NCBI GenBank assembly: GCA_016710595.1
Contig: JADJVM010000008.1
Coordinates: 186,001-250,000, forward strand
DNA: 64,000 nucleotides
Direction of reading: 5' to 3'
Source: Niastella sp.
GTDB taxonomy: Bacteria > Bacteroidota > Bacteroidia > Chitinophagales > Chitinophagaceae
The position numbers and the translations under genes were made by a program. Under the pieces are notes generated by a model, which saw nothing but the letters and a program-made list of their open reading frames with translations, was not told where the DNA came from and did not search any database. Below are positions 8,705 to 16,784 of this stretch, piece by piece (the first letter of the stretch is position 1; each line of letters begins with the position of its first letter).

Positions 8705-9232
8705 ATGAGAAAGGCTATTTTATTGAGTACAATTACTTTTATCTTAATTTCTTGCAATCAAAGTAATTCAACTGAAACAACTATACCGGATATTGTAAAA
8801 GAAAAAGCAGAAATTAATTCCATGCTCGATTCTTTTAACCTGGCTGCTGCCAAAGCCGATTATGACGGTTATTTTAATTTTTATACTGATGATGCTATTT
8901 TTACCGGAACCGATGCCACGGAACGTTGGGATAAAATGGAATTTATGGTTTGGGCAAAACCATTTTTTGATAAAGGCAAGGCCTGGAACTTCACTGCTAT
9001 CGAAAGACATATCTACCTTAATAAAACCGGTGACCTTGCCTGGTTTGATGAACTGCTGAATACACAAATGAAAATTTGCAGAGGTTCTGGCGTATTGTCA
9101 CAACAAGGGAATGGCTGGAAACTGCAACAATATATTTTATCCACTACAGTTCCAAATGATCTGATTGATACTGTTACCATCATGAAAACGCCCATCGAAG
9201 ACAGTATCATTAAAATGAAATCACTAAAATAA
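8705..9232 (+). CDS. Lipoprotein with SnoaL/NTF2-like domain
   Basis: A 175-residue lipoprotein. The ATG at 8705 is preferred over the upstream in-frame ATG at 8654 because it opens directly onto a lipoprotein signal ending FILISCNQS. The mature part has the SnoaL or DUF4440 pattern: INSMLDSFNLAAAKADYDGY, FYTDDAIFTGTDATERW and a later SGVLSQQGNGWKLQQYIL strand. Proteins of this type are common as stand-alone ligand-binding or putative enzyme domains; this one has no assignable active site. It lies 31 bases before the YfcC-like transporter gene, so the two may be co-expressed. Confidence 0.72.
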   Translation: MRKAILLSTITFILISCNQSNSTETTIPDIVKEKAEINSMLDSFNLAAAKADYDGYFNFYTDDAIFTGTDATERWDKMEFMVWAKPFFDKGKAWNFTAIERHIYLNKTGDLAWFDELLNTQMKICRGSGVLSQQGNGWKLQQYILSTTVPNDLIDTVTIMKTPIEDSIIKMKSLK

Positions 9233-9263
9233 TTTAGGATTTAAGGAAAATTTAAAATAACCA

Positions 9264-10760
9264 ATGGCTAACAAAAGATCGTTTCCCGGCCCTATTCCCA
9301 TTTTAATGATTGTCATAATCCTGGCAGCTATTTGTACCTGGCTCTTGCCGGCTGGTGAGTACAATAAGTTATCGGTTCATGAAAATTCATTTGTGAAGGT
9401 TACTGATTCAGGTGAAATCAGCCTTCCACTCACACAAAAAACTTTAGATAGCCTGAATATTCAAATCAAAGTTGAGAAATTCATTCATGGCGATATTCGT
9501 AAACCCGTTTCAATACCTGGGACATTCAGCAAACAAAAAAAGAATGGGCAAGGCTTTATTGCTATTTTACAGGCCCCAATAAAAGGCATTATAGATAGCA
9601 TTGACATTATTTTATTCTTACTCATCATTGGTGGTTTTATGTTTGTATTTAATGAAACAGGGGCTATGGTAAAGGGTATTACATGGCTGGCACATCGTAT
9701 GAAGGGTAAAGAAACCTGGCTCATTGCCATCCTGACCATTGTATTTTCATTTTTCGCTGGATCGTATGGTATGGCTGAAGAGGCATTGGTGTTTTATCCC
9801 ATTATTGTTCCATTATTCCTGGCCGCTGGTTATGATTTAATAGTACCACTCGCCATCATTTTTGGAGGAACCTCAGTTGGTGCTTTGCCGGCATTTTCAA
9901 ATCCGTTTTCAACCATCATTGCTTCTAATGCTGCCGGTATTAACTGGATGGATGGATTAACCCAACGACTTGTTCTTTGGATGATTGTTACCGGGTTATT
10001 GGTTTGGTATATTTTAAAGTATGCTGCTAAAATTAAAAAAGATCCAACTGCTTCTTTAGTATATAAAATTGATGGTGAAGTTGCACCTATATATGATATG
10101 CATATCAGTAACGACAGTATTCCTAAAATGGATGGTAAAACAAAATTATTATTACTTATTTATATCACTACATTTCTTTGCATGATTGGGGGTGTAGTGT
10201 TTTTAGATTGGTGGACAACAGAAATGTCAGCCCTGTTCCTGGCATCATATATACTCATCGCCCTGATAAGTCGCATCAATGAAAAAGTATATATCCGTGA
10301 GTTTATTAAAGGTGCAGAGAGTTTATTATCTGTTGCCTTTATTGTAGGAGTGGCAAGAGGAGTAACCATCATTTTAAATGAAGGCCATATAAGTGATTCT
10401 ATTTTATTTTTTACTACCCATGTAGTGCAAGGAATGCAACCTGCATTTTTTATCCTTTTACTCTTGTTCTTTTACATCGTCTTTTCATTTTTCATACAAT
10501 CTTCATCAGGAATGGCTGTTTTAACAATGCCTATTATTGGTGCATTGGCCATTTTGGTAAATATTCCTGGCCGTGAAATCGTAAATTCTTATATGTACGG
10601 AATGTGCTTAATGTCTTTCCTGGCGCCCACTGGCCTTATATTACCTTCTCTCGCTATGGTTAATATAAGTTATAAAACGTGGTATAAATTTGTGATGCCA
10701 TTTTTAATGATACTCGTTATTATTGCTATGGCCGCATTGATCATTGGTATTTATTTGTAG
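9264..10760 (+). CDS. yfcC: YfcC/DcuC-family membrane carrier
   Basis: A 498-residue inner-membrane carrier with about a dozen hydrophobic helices. The N-terminal FPGPIPILMIVIILAAICTW and WLLPAGEYN, the APIKGIIDSIDII helix, and the C-terminal SSSGMAVLTMPIIGALA and FLAPTGLILPSLAMV segments are typical of the YfcC branch of the C4-dicarboxylate anaerobic carrier family (PF03606). Related proteins are annotated as basic amino-acid or dicarboxylate carriers, but substrates are rarely proven. A 60-residue periplasmic loop after the first helix (about residues 32-95) is somewhat long. It follows a SnoaL-type lipoprotein gene by 31 bases. Confidence 0.85.
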   Translation: MANKRSFPGPIPILMIVIILAAICTWLLPAGEYNKLSVHENSFVKVTDSGEISLPLTQKTLDSLNIQIKVEKFIHGDIRKPVSIPGTFSKQKKNGQGFIAILQAPIKGIIDSIDIILFLLIIGGFMFVFNETGAMVKGITWLAHRMKGKETWLIAILTIVFSFFAGSYGMAEEALVFYPIIVPLFLAAGYDLIVPLAIIFGGTSVGALPAFSNPFSTIIASNAAGINWMDGLTQRLVLWMIVTGLLVWYILKYAAKIKKDPTASLVYKIDGEVAPIYDMHISNDSIPKMDGKTKLLLLIYITTFLCMIGGVVFLDWWTTEMSALFLASYILIALISRINEKVYIREFIKGAESLLSVAFIVGVARGVTIILNEGHISDSILFFTTHVVQGMQPAFFILLLLFFYIVFSFFIQSSSGMAVLTMPIIGALAILVNIPGREIVNSYMYGMCLMSFLAPTGLILPSLAMVNISYKTWYKFVMPFLMILVIIAMAALIIGIYL

Positions 10761-10868
10761 CTATCTTTTTTACCTACATCTATTTTGCAAACTGTCTAAA
10801 AAATATAAAAATTAATTTAAAAAAGCGTTGCCTGGATATTTACAACAGCATGAAAAAGGAATTTGATA

Positions 10869-11507
10869 TTAAGTTTTTTTTAATGCTAACTGTTTGCCAA
10901 TAGCTATATAAACCAGCGATACAACTACAAAGAGCATAAATATTAAAAATGAATGAATCATTACATTGGTAAATCCCAATTCATTTTCATCTAAAAATGG
11001 ATAAGGATAAAAATTTGAGAAATGACCTCTTATTAAAACAAATATTAAATACAATAAAGGATATATGAGCCATGATTTTATTTGACTGTACCGAAGGTTT
11101 TCTTGGTTCTCATATACATACCAATAAATAATAGTGAGCAAAGGGATGATGCTGTGCAATAGTTCATCCACAATCTTTTGATTGCCCTGTGGAGCCCAAG
11201 TTTGCCTTAGTAACACCTGGTAAACCAATCCTACAATCGTTATGTAAACGGTAACGGCTGTAAGTGTCCCATTTCCCGGGGCGTTGTATTCACCGGAGTT
11301 TTTCTTGAAACATTGTATCAATGCATAAATACCTACCAGCAAATTTGTAAGAATGGTGAAGTAACTAAAAAACCGAATATATGTTTCTGTAAGAGAGGCC
11401 ACCCGGTTTTGTATCATTAAATAAAATTGAAAAACAACAGTACCACAAGCCAATATGCCAAGGCAAAAAAACATTATCCTTCTTAGGTTACAATTTTTAT
11501 CAGGCAT
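10869..11507 (-). CDS. Pr6Pr-family membrane protein
   Basis: A 212-residue integral membrane protein with six hydrophobic segments. The pattern RFFSYFTILTNLLVGIYAL near residues 44-62, LLRQTWAPQG, a central HSIIPLLTIIYWYV and a later YPFLDENELG is characteristic of the Pr6Pr (FAR-17a/AIG1-like) six-helix family, whose biochemical role is not established. The gene starts inside the end of mgtC with an 8-base overlap, implying translational coupling. It is probably the last gene of the mgtC transcript and possibly of the longer aromatic operon. Confidence 0.78.
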   Translation of the reverse strand: MPDKNCNLRRIMFFCLGILACGTVVFQFYLMIQNRVASLTETYIRFFSYFTILTNLLVGIYALIQCFKKNSGEYNAPGNGTLTAVTVYITIVGLVYQVLLRQTWAPQGNQKIVDELLHSIIPLLTIIYWYVYENQENLRYSQIKSWLIYPLLYLIFVLIRGHFSNFYPYPFLDENELGFTNVMIHSFLIFMLFVVVSLVYIAIGKQLALKKT

Positions 11508-12168
11508 ACCAATTTATTTCTTTGATCGTTTCGGTTTGCTGCATTTTATCTATTAATTCTTTAATTTTTTCTTTATCATATTTTTCAAATTTAAATTGAA
11601 TGATACTGTCATTGCCATCTTGCGTGATATCAAAATTTTCTACTTCATTATTTTGCCAAATTTGTGCCAATAGTTCATTCACATCTTTTTTTTGAGTAAT
11701 AACAATGCGTAAAGTTTTTTGCCTGAATCTTTTACTATACATTCTTTCAAGCGGCTGTAATGCCCAAAGAATAATTAAAGCGAGCAGGGTAGTAGCACTG
11801 GCTGCAAAATACATGCCTCCTCCACTGGCAAGCCCAATAGCCGCAACAGTCCATAAACCGGAAGCAGTTGTGAGACCACGAATTGTTCCAAATTTCAGGA
11901 AAATAATAGTACCAGCTCCAATAAAACCAATACCGCTGATAACTTGTGCCGCTACTCTTGAAGGATCGAGTACCACATGATCCTTTCCCAGTACCTCACC
12001 AAAACCATAGGCAGATACAATCATGATTAAAGCAGAACCTACACATACCATCATGTGTGTACGCATACCTGCAGCCCAATCTTTTCGCTCTCTTTCTAAA
12101 CCTATTAACGCACCAAAAAGTGCAGCCAGGCTCAACCTTATTAATATCTCATTCCATGCCAGAATCAC
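11500..12168 (-). CDS. mgtC: MgtC/SapB-family membrane protein
   Basis: A 222-residue protein starting at a GTG. The N-terminal half holds four to five helices with the MgtC signature ALFGALIGLERERKDWAAGM and RTHMMVCVGSALIMIVSAY. VISGIGFIGAGTIIF and GLTTASGLWTVAAIGLA follow. The C-terminal 75 residues form a soluble ACT-like domain (LRIVITQKKDVNELLAQIW), as in longer MgtC proteins. Family members affect magnesium homeostasis or F-type ATP synthase in some pathogens; the role here is unknown. A good Bacteroidota promoter lies only about 12 bases upstream, so it can be expressed apart from the aro genes. It overlaps the next gene by 8 bases. Confidence 0.9.
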   Translation of the reverse strand: MILAWNEILIRLSLAALFGALIGLERERKDWAAGMRTHMMVCVGSALIMIVSAYGFGEVLGKDHVVLDPSRVAAQVISGIGFIGAGTIIFLKFGTIRGLTTASGLWTVAAIGLASGGGMYFAASATTLLALIILWALQPLERMYSKRFRQKTLRIVITQKKDVNELLAQIWQNNEVENFDITQDGNDSIIQFKFEKYDKEKIKELIDKMQQTETIKEINWYA

Positions 12169-12179
12169 AACGTAATTTA

Positions 12180-12208
12180 CAAAAATAAATTTTAAATATG
12201 CTCACAAA
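12180..12208 (-). promoter_or_regulatory. Bacteroidota-type promoter for mgtC
   Basis: Read on the minus strand, TTTG (12208-12205), a 17-base spacer and TATTTTTG (12187-12180) match the TTTG-N17-23-TAnnTTTG consensus exactly. Transcription would start near 12174, leaving only a few untranslated bases before the GTG at 12168. Confidence 0.6.
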
Positions 12209-12223
12209 TAGCAAAATTGAATT

Positions 12224-13486
12224 TTATTCATTTGTTGTTTTCAATGATTCTAAATCATCAAAAAAGCGTGGATACGATTTATTTACTGCTTCGGCATCAT
12301 CTATAAGAATGGGCTCTTTGGCAGCTGTGGCAACAATAGCTAATGCCATAGCGATCCTATGATCATGGTGAGAATAGGTAGAGCATGAGTTTATTTGTGA
12401 GCCTCCTTGTATGGCCATACTATTTTGGTGAAGGCTGATGTGTACGCCCAATTTCTCAAATTCAGCTTTTAATGTTTCAGCCCGGTTTGTTTCTTTATAA
12501 AATAATCTTTCAATTCCTGTAATTATTGTCTCACCCGGGCAATATGCAGCCAGTGCAACAATGGGTGGAAATAAATCAGGGCAATGGGTGGCATCAAATT
12601 GAAAAGCCCGAAGGATATTTTTTATTACCCGTATTGAATTTTGCTGAATGATAACCTTAGCGCCTGCTAATTCTAAAACTTTTAAAATATCTTTATCTGC
12701 CTGTTGTGAATTGATTTGTAAACCACTCACCGTAACATCTCCATGTATGGCCGCTGCTACAAATAAAAAGGAAGCACTGCTCCAATCACCCTCAACCGTA
12801 AAATCAATATTACTTTTTTCTTTTTTTACAGGAGTAATCGTAAAAGTCTTATAATCCCGGTGATCAACCAGGTAGCCAAACTCTTTTAATATTTGTAACG
12901 TGATATCAATATAGGGTTTGCTATTAAGGTGTGACACTTCAATTTCTGTTTTTACAACCGCACTATGCGCCATGCTTATCAGCAACCCGGTAAGGAATTG
13001 CGAACTCAGGCTGCCGTCCACTTTTATATTTTTCGGTTGCATGGGGCCTTGTACTTCAATTGGCAGGTTGCCTGCATTGGTTTTTATTCTTACATGTAGT
13101 TGCGGGAGTGTATCTTCAAAGAAATACATTGGCCGTTTGGTAAGGCTGCCTGATCCTGAAATTGTTATCTTTTTTGAAGATAAGGCAGCAATGCTGGTAA
13201 ACATGCGCATACTTAAACCACTTTCACCACAATGTAAAGTATTGCTGATAGGATGAATCCCTGCAGAAATTATTTCAATACAGTCACCGGATATATATTT
13301 GATTTTGGCTCCCAGGTCTTTGATAATTTCCAATGCAGCTTTATCATCGGCACTATTGCCAAAATTATGAATTCGGGTGGTGCCTGTATGAAGTAAAGCT
13401 AATGCACACGCCCGCTGCATCACACTCTTGGAAGCGGGTGCCTGGATAAAACCTGATACATAACCGGGGAGGATCCTTATTCTCAA
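12224..13486 (-). CDS. aroA: 3-phosphoshikimate 1-carboxyvinyltransferase (EPSP synthase)
   Basis: A 420-residue enzyme that condenses shikimate-3-phosphate and phosphoenolpyruvate to EPSP, the sixth shikimate step. Visible family motifs are IQAPASKSVMQRACALALL (the N-terminal KS phosphate site), CGESGLSMRMFTSIAAL, SLTKRPM, SQFLTGLLIS, and the C-terminal ETNRAETLKAEFEKLGV and DHRIAMALAI. Length is normal for the family. The only in-frame start that keeps the N-terminus is TTG at 13486; no ATG is available before residue 23. It is the fourth enzyme gene of the tyrosine/shikimate operon, 39 bases after aroB. Confidence 0.94.
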   Translation of the reverse strand: MRIRILPGYVSGFIQAPASKSVMQRACALALLHTGTTRIHNFGNSADDKAALEIIKDLGAKIKYISGDCIEIISAGIHPISNTLHCGESGLSMRMFTSIAALSSKKITISGSGSLTKRPMYFFEDTLPQLHVRIKTNAGNLPIEVQGPMQPKNIKVDGSLSSQFLTGLLISMAHSAVVKTEIEVSHLNSKPYIDITLQILKEFGYLVDHRDYKTFTITPVKKEKSNIDFTVEGDWSSASFLFVAAAIHGDVTVSGLQINSQQADKDILKVLELAGAKVIIQQNSIRVIKNILRAFQFDATHCPDLFPPIVALAAYCPGETIITGIERLFYKETNRAETLKAEFEKLGVHISLHQNSMAIQGGSQINSCSTYSHHDHRIAMALAIVATAAKEPILIDDAEAVNKSYPRFFDDLESLKTTNE

Positions 13487-13525
13487 AATGAATTTTTGAT
13501 TTAATGAAATAAATTAAAAAGGGGT

Positions 13526-14551
13526 TTATAAAGAGAATACCATTTCTTTTAATTGATCCAGGCCAATAGATGATATGCGCCCTTCTCCAATTTTATTCAA
13601 TAAAATAAAATCCATGGTATCTTTTTCTCTTTTCTTATCTCTTAACATCGTTTCCCAAATTTTTTCTTTATCACCTAAAAAATTTGTTTGTAAATGATAT
13701 TGATTTAATAATGATAATACCTTTTCTTTTTCGCTGCTATAAAACATATTCATCTCTTCAGAAAACTTGCAGGCTGCTGCCATGCCAATACTGATGGCCT
13801 GGCCATGGGGCAATTGATATTGGTTTTCGATGGCATGACCAACAGTATGGCCAAAATTTAATAATTTCCTTTCATTTTTTTCATATTCATCGGCTTGCAC
13901 GATTTCTGTTTTAAGCCTTGCATTTTGTTCTATTAACAGGGAAATTAACTCCGGGTTATCCATAAAATTTTCTAATTGCTGATGTTGAAGGCTTGTAAAC
14001 ATAGCTTCATCTTTTATACATGCGTGTTTAATAATTTCTGCAAACCCATTTATCCATTCATCTTTCGGCAATGTTTTTAAAAAAGAATAATCAAAAACAA
14101 TGGTGGTAGGTTGGTAAACGGTTCCTACCATATTTTTATACCCATTCACATTAATTCCATTCTTACCCCCAATAGCTGCATCGGTCATTGCTAAAATAGA
14201 GGCAGGCACTAATATGAGTTGTATTCCCCTTTTATAAATAGAGGCAATAAAGCCTCCCATATCAGTAATTACACCACCACCAACAGCTACCAGTATGGCA
14301 TTTCGGGTTGCTTCCTGTTGCAATAATTGATCAATGATTTTATCAATCCCTTTCTGTGTTTTACTGGCCTCACCGGCTTTTTGAACTACACAATGCATAC
14401 CGGAAAATAAACCGGCATAATGTTCATAAAGGTTTTCGTCTGTAAGGATAATTAAACGGTCTCTTTCAAATTGCTTTAAAAATTCGGAGAGATTTGCATC
14501 AAAAATATATGATACCTGCCTGTTTGAAAAAGTAAAAACTTGTTTATTCAT
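13526..14551 (-). CDS. aroB: 3-dehydroquinate synthase
   Basis: A 341-residue enzyme that cyclises DAHP to 3-dehydroquinate using NAD and a metal ion. Diagnostic stretches are GGGVITDMGGFIASIYKRG (nucleotide binding), LVPASILAMTDAAIGGKNGI, GYKNMVGTVYQP, GFAEIIKHACI and the metal-ligand region LNFGHTVGHAIE. Its start codon overlaps the stop of the preceding DAHP synthase gene by one base (TAATG), which indicates coupled translation. All active-site regions look intact and the length is typical. Confidence 0.95.
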   Translation of the reverse strand: MNKQVFTFSNRQVSYIFDANLSEFLKQFERDRLIILTDENLYEHYAGLFSGMHCVVQKAGEASKTQKGIDKIIDQLLQQEATRNAILVAVGGGVITDMGGFIASIYKRGIQLILVPASILAMTDAAIGGKNGINVNGYKNMVGTVYQPTTIVFDYSFLKTLPKDEWINGFAEIIKHACIKDEAMFTSLQHQQLENFMDNPELISLLIEQNARLKTEIVQADEYEKNERKLLNFGHTVGHAIENQYQLPHGQAISIGMAAACKFSEEMNMFYSSEKEKVLSLLNQYHLQTNFLGDKEKIWETMLRDKKREKDTMDFILLNKIGEGRISSIGLDQLKEMVFSL

Positions 14552-15657
14552 TATTTTGATTCTTCCTTTTTTGCATACATAACACTATTTTGGCGGCTGA
14601 TGCTTTCTAAATGCACGGCATCAAAATAGCGGGTAATAAATTCTGGGCTTAATCCTAAATGAATACCTTTTTGTATTGATTTTTCTAATATCTCATTCCA
14701 TCTTTGTGTTTGTAAAATGGTAATATTATTATCTCTTTTATATTCCCCGATCTTTTCGGCCAACTTCATTCTTTCAGAAACCAATCCCAATAATTCTTCA
14801 TCCAGGTTATCAATCTGTGCCCTGAGTTTTGCCAATGCATCTACAAATTCCTGTTCTAAACTTTGTTCGGAACGCCATACCAGGTTATTCAGTATATTCA
14901 ATAGATCTTCGGGAGTAATTTGTTGCTTTGCATCACTCAATGCTTTGTCAGGGTTTGGATGGCTTTCAATCATAAGGCCATGATAGCCCAGGTCAATACT
15001 TCGCTGTGCAACTTGCTGCAGCAGGTGGCGGTTTCCACAAATATGCGACGGATCGCAAATCAGAAGCAATTCAGGGTACCTTCTTTTCATTTCAATAGGA
15101 ATATGCCATAGCGGTGCATTCCTGTATTTAGAATCACCATAAGTAGAAAAGCCCCGATGGATCATACCTATATTTTTTACATTCGCTGCCTGCAACCTTT
15201 CAATGGCGCCTGTCCAGAGTTCTATATCCGGGTTTACCGGGTTTTTTACCAATATAGGAACATCTGTATTTTTTAATACATCGGCTATTTCCTGTACACT
15301 AAAAGGATTTACAGTTGTTCTTGCTCCCATCCACAAAACATCTACACCCATTTTTAGCGCTTCTTCCACATGCTTTGCTGTAGCAACTTCTACACAAGTT
15401 GGCATACCTGTAACAGTGCTTGCCAGCTTAAGCCATTGTAATGCGATGCTTCCCATGCCTTCAAAGAGTCCGGGTTTTGTACGTGGTTTCCAAATACCTG
15501 CACGCAACAGCGACACTTTTCCTGTATTGGCAAGTGCCATAGCAGTTTCTAATAATTGTTGCTCAGACTCTGCACTGCAAGGCCCACTTATAATGATTGG
15601 TCGCTGTTGCCAGGTTTGAATAACAGACGGGTTTGTCATTGTTTTTTTTATTTCCAT
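14551..15657 (-). CDS. Bifunctional DAHP synthase / chorismate mutase (type II)
   Basis: A 368-residue fusion. Residues about 15-265 are a DAHP synthase of the KDO8P-synthase-like class, with IISGPCSAESEQQLLE, WKPRTKPGLFEGMG, WMGARTTVNPFSVQEIADV, LVKNPVNPDIELW, HRGFSTYGDSKYRN and CDPSHICGNR. Residues about 275-362 are an AroQ-type chorismate mutase (LRAQIDNLDEELLGLVSERM, KLAEKIGEYKRD). It thus catalyses the first shikimate step and the branch from chorismate to prephenate. In such fusions the mutase domain commonly confers feedback inhibition by prephenate or aromatic products; this is inferred here. It lies 54 bases after tyrA and overlaps aroB by one base. Confidence 0.94.
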   Translation of the reverse strand: MEIKKTMTNPSVIQTWQQRPIIISGPCSAESEQQLLETAMALANTGKVSLLRAGIWKPRTKPGLFEGMGSIALQWLKLASTVTGMPTCVEVATAKHVEEALKMGVDVLWMGARTTVNPFSVQEIADVLKNTDVPILVKNPVNPDIELWTGAIERLQAANVKNIGMIHRGFSTYGDSKYRNAPLWHIPIEMKRRYPELLLICDPSHICGNRHLLQQVAQRSIDLGYHGLMIESHPNPDKALSDAKQQITPEDLLNILNNLVWRSEQSLEQEFVDALAKLRAQIDNLDEELLGLVSERMKLAEKIGEYKRDNNITILQTQRWNEILEKSIQKGIHLGLSPEFITRYFDAVHLESISRQNSVMYAKKEESK

Positions 15658-15711
15658 TGTAAAGCTATATGAATTAAATAATTTGATTCCATTAAATTCA
15701 AATCTTTCTTT

Positions 15712-16551
15712 CTACTTTAATATTCTTCTCACCTTATTGGCTTGCAAAATAAGTTGATGTAATAAAGTGTAATTCTCTTTTTCCAGGCAACTTTTAAATT
15801 TTCTAAGCTGGCTGATGTGTTCATTGAGTACATCCAGTACATTCTCCTTATTTTGTTTAAAAATAGGTACCCACATATCCGCATTGCTTTTAGCAAGCCT
15901 AACCGTACTTTCAAAACCCCCACTGGCAAGCTGAAAAATGGTTTCATCATCCCTTTCTTTTTCTAATACAGTATTTGCCAATGCATATGCAGCAATATGT
16001 GAAACATGGCTAATGTAGGCCGCATGCAAGTCATGATCTGCTGCATTCATATTTAAAATGTGCATGCCCAGTTGTGTATAAATATATTCAATAAGTTGCC
16101 TGGCTTTTTCACTTGATTTTTCTGCTTCGCATATTACGAGGGTGCGGCCTTTAAATGCCTGGTCGCTGGCAGATTGAGGGCCACTATTTTCTGTACCCCA
16201 CATAGGATGGGCGGCTACAAATTGTTGCCTGTTTGGCAGGCTATTCGCTAATTTGCAAATTGCCAATTTAGTAGAACCAGTATCTGATACAATTTGTTCT
16301 TTTACCAATGGCATCATGATGGGCAACAACTCTATCGCAACATCTACCGGCACAGCTAAAAATATAAGTTGTGCGTTTTCAATAGCGGATATTAAAGTTT
16401 CAATAGAATCTGCAAGGCCAAGATTCAATGCTATTGCTGCATGTTCGGGGTTATTTTCCACGCCAATGATATGCGTAGCGATTCTATGCTTTTTTAACAA
16501 TAAGGATAATGAACCTCCCATTAATCCCATTCCTATAACGGCAACTTTCAT
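15712..16551 (-). CDS. tyrA: Prephenate dehydrogenase (tyrosine branch)
   Basis: A 279-residue NAD-dependent enzyme converting prephenate to 4-hydroxyphenylpyruvate, the committed tyrosine step. The Rossmann motif VIGMGLMGGSLSLLLKK is at residues 4-20, and the family motifs LIFLAVPVDVAIELLP, VSDTGSTKLAI and FVAAHPMWGTENSGP follow, then AYISHVSHIAAYALA. The length matches monofunctional TyrA without an ACT domain, so feedback control in the protein is not obvious. It is the first enzyme gene of the operon. A terminator hairpin ends 17 bases before its start, and a tyrosine-rich leader peptide precedes that, which suggests control at the transcript level instead. Confidence 0.93.
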   Translation of the reverse strand: MKVAVIGMGLMGGSLSLLLKKHRIATHIIGVENNPEHAAIALNLGLADSIETLISAIENAQLIFLAVPVDVAIELLPIMMPLVKEQIVSDTGSTKLAICKLANSLPNRQQFVAAHPMWGTENSGPQSASDQAFKGRTLVICEAEKSSEKARQLIEYIYTQLGMHILNMNAADHDLHAAYISHVSHIAAYALANTVLEKERDDETIFQLASGGFESTVRLAKSNADMWVPIFKQNKENVLDVLNEHISQLRKFKSCLEKENYTLLHQLILQANKVRRILK

Positions 16552-16561
16552 AATCGTTTTA

Positions 16562-16596
16562 ATATAAAAATCCCGGGCATTTTAATGACCGGGATT
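16562..16596 (-). terminator. Attenuator-type terminator in the tyrA leader
   Basis: On the minus strand, arms 16596-16589 (AATCCCGG) and 16576-16569 (CCGGGATT) form a perfect 8-base-pair stem. An inner CAT/ATG pairing extends it, and TTTATATT follows the second arm. The hairpin ends 17 bases before the tyrA start and 23 bases after the leader-peptide stop codon, so it can only act inside the operon's own leader. Confidence 0.8.
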
Positions 16597-16619
16597 CAAA
16601 GTTTGTTTATTTTTTAAAA

Positions 16620-16688
16620 TCATACATACTTACTCCCGTAATAGCAGTAATAATAAGCAGTAGAATAATATGTAAAATTCATTTTCAT
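16620..16688 (-). CDS. Tyrosine-rich leader peptide of the tyr/aro operon
   Basis: A 22-codon reading frame begins with ATG at 16688 (a second ATG is at 16682) and ends with TGA at 16622-16620. Eight of its 22 residues are tyrosine, in runs of two, three, two and one: TYYSTAYYYCYYGSKYV. One phenylalanine precedes them. It sits between a probable promoter and a terminator hairpin directly upstream of tyrA. This is the arrangement of a ribosome-mediated attenuator: plentiful charged tyrosyl-tRNA lets the ribosome finish, the terminator forms, and tyrA-aroB-aroA transcription stops. A five-base segment of the leader (16634-16638) is complementary to the 5' terminator arm (16590-16594) and could act as an antiterminator. 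Confidence 0.8.
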   Translation of the reverse strand: MKMNFTYYSTAYYYCYYGSKYV

Positions 16689-16738
16689 TTCTAAAGTGTA
16701 AATGTAGGAAAGCATTTTTAATTTATCAGATATTTTTT

Positions 16739-16770
16739 GCTATGTACCTGCCCAGCTTCAGTCTTGCAAA
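16739..16770 (-). promoter_or_regulatory. Probable promoter of the tyr/aro operon
   Basis: Read on the minus strand, TTTG (16770-16767), a 20-base spacer and TACATAGC (16746-16739) fit the Bacteroidota promoter with two mismatches in the -7 box. Transcription would start near 16733, about 45 bases before the leader-peptide ATG. Confidence 0.4.
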
Positions 16771-16784
16771 TTGAATACAATTCC

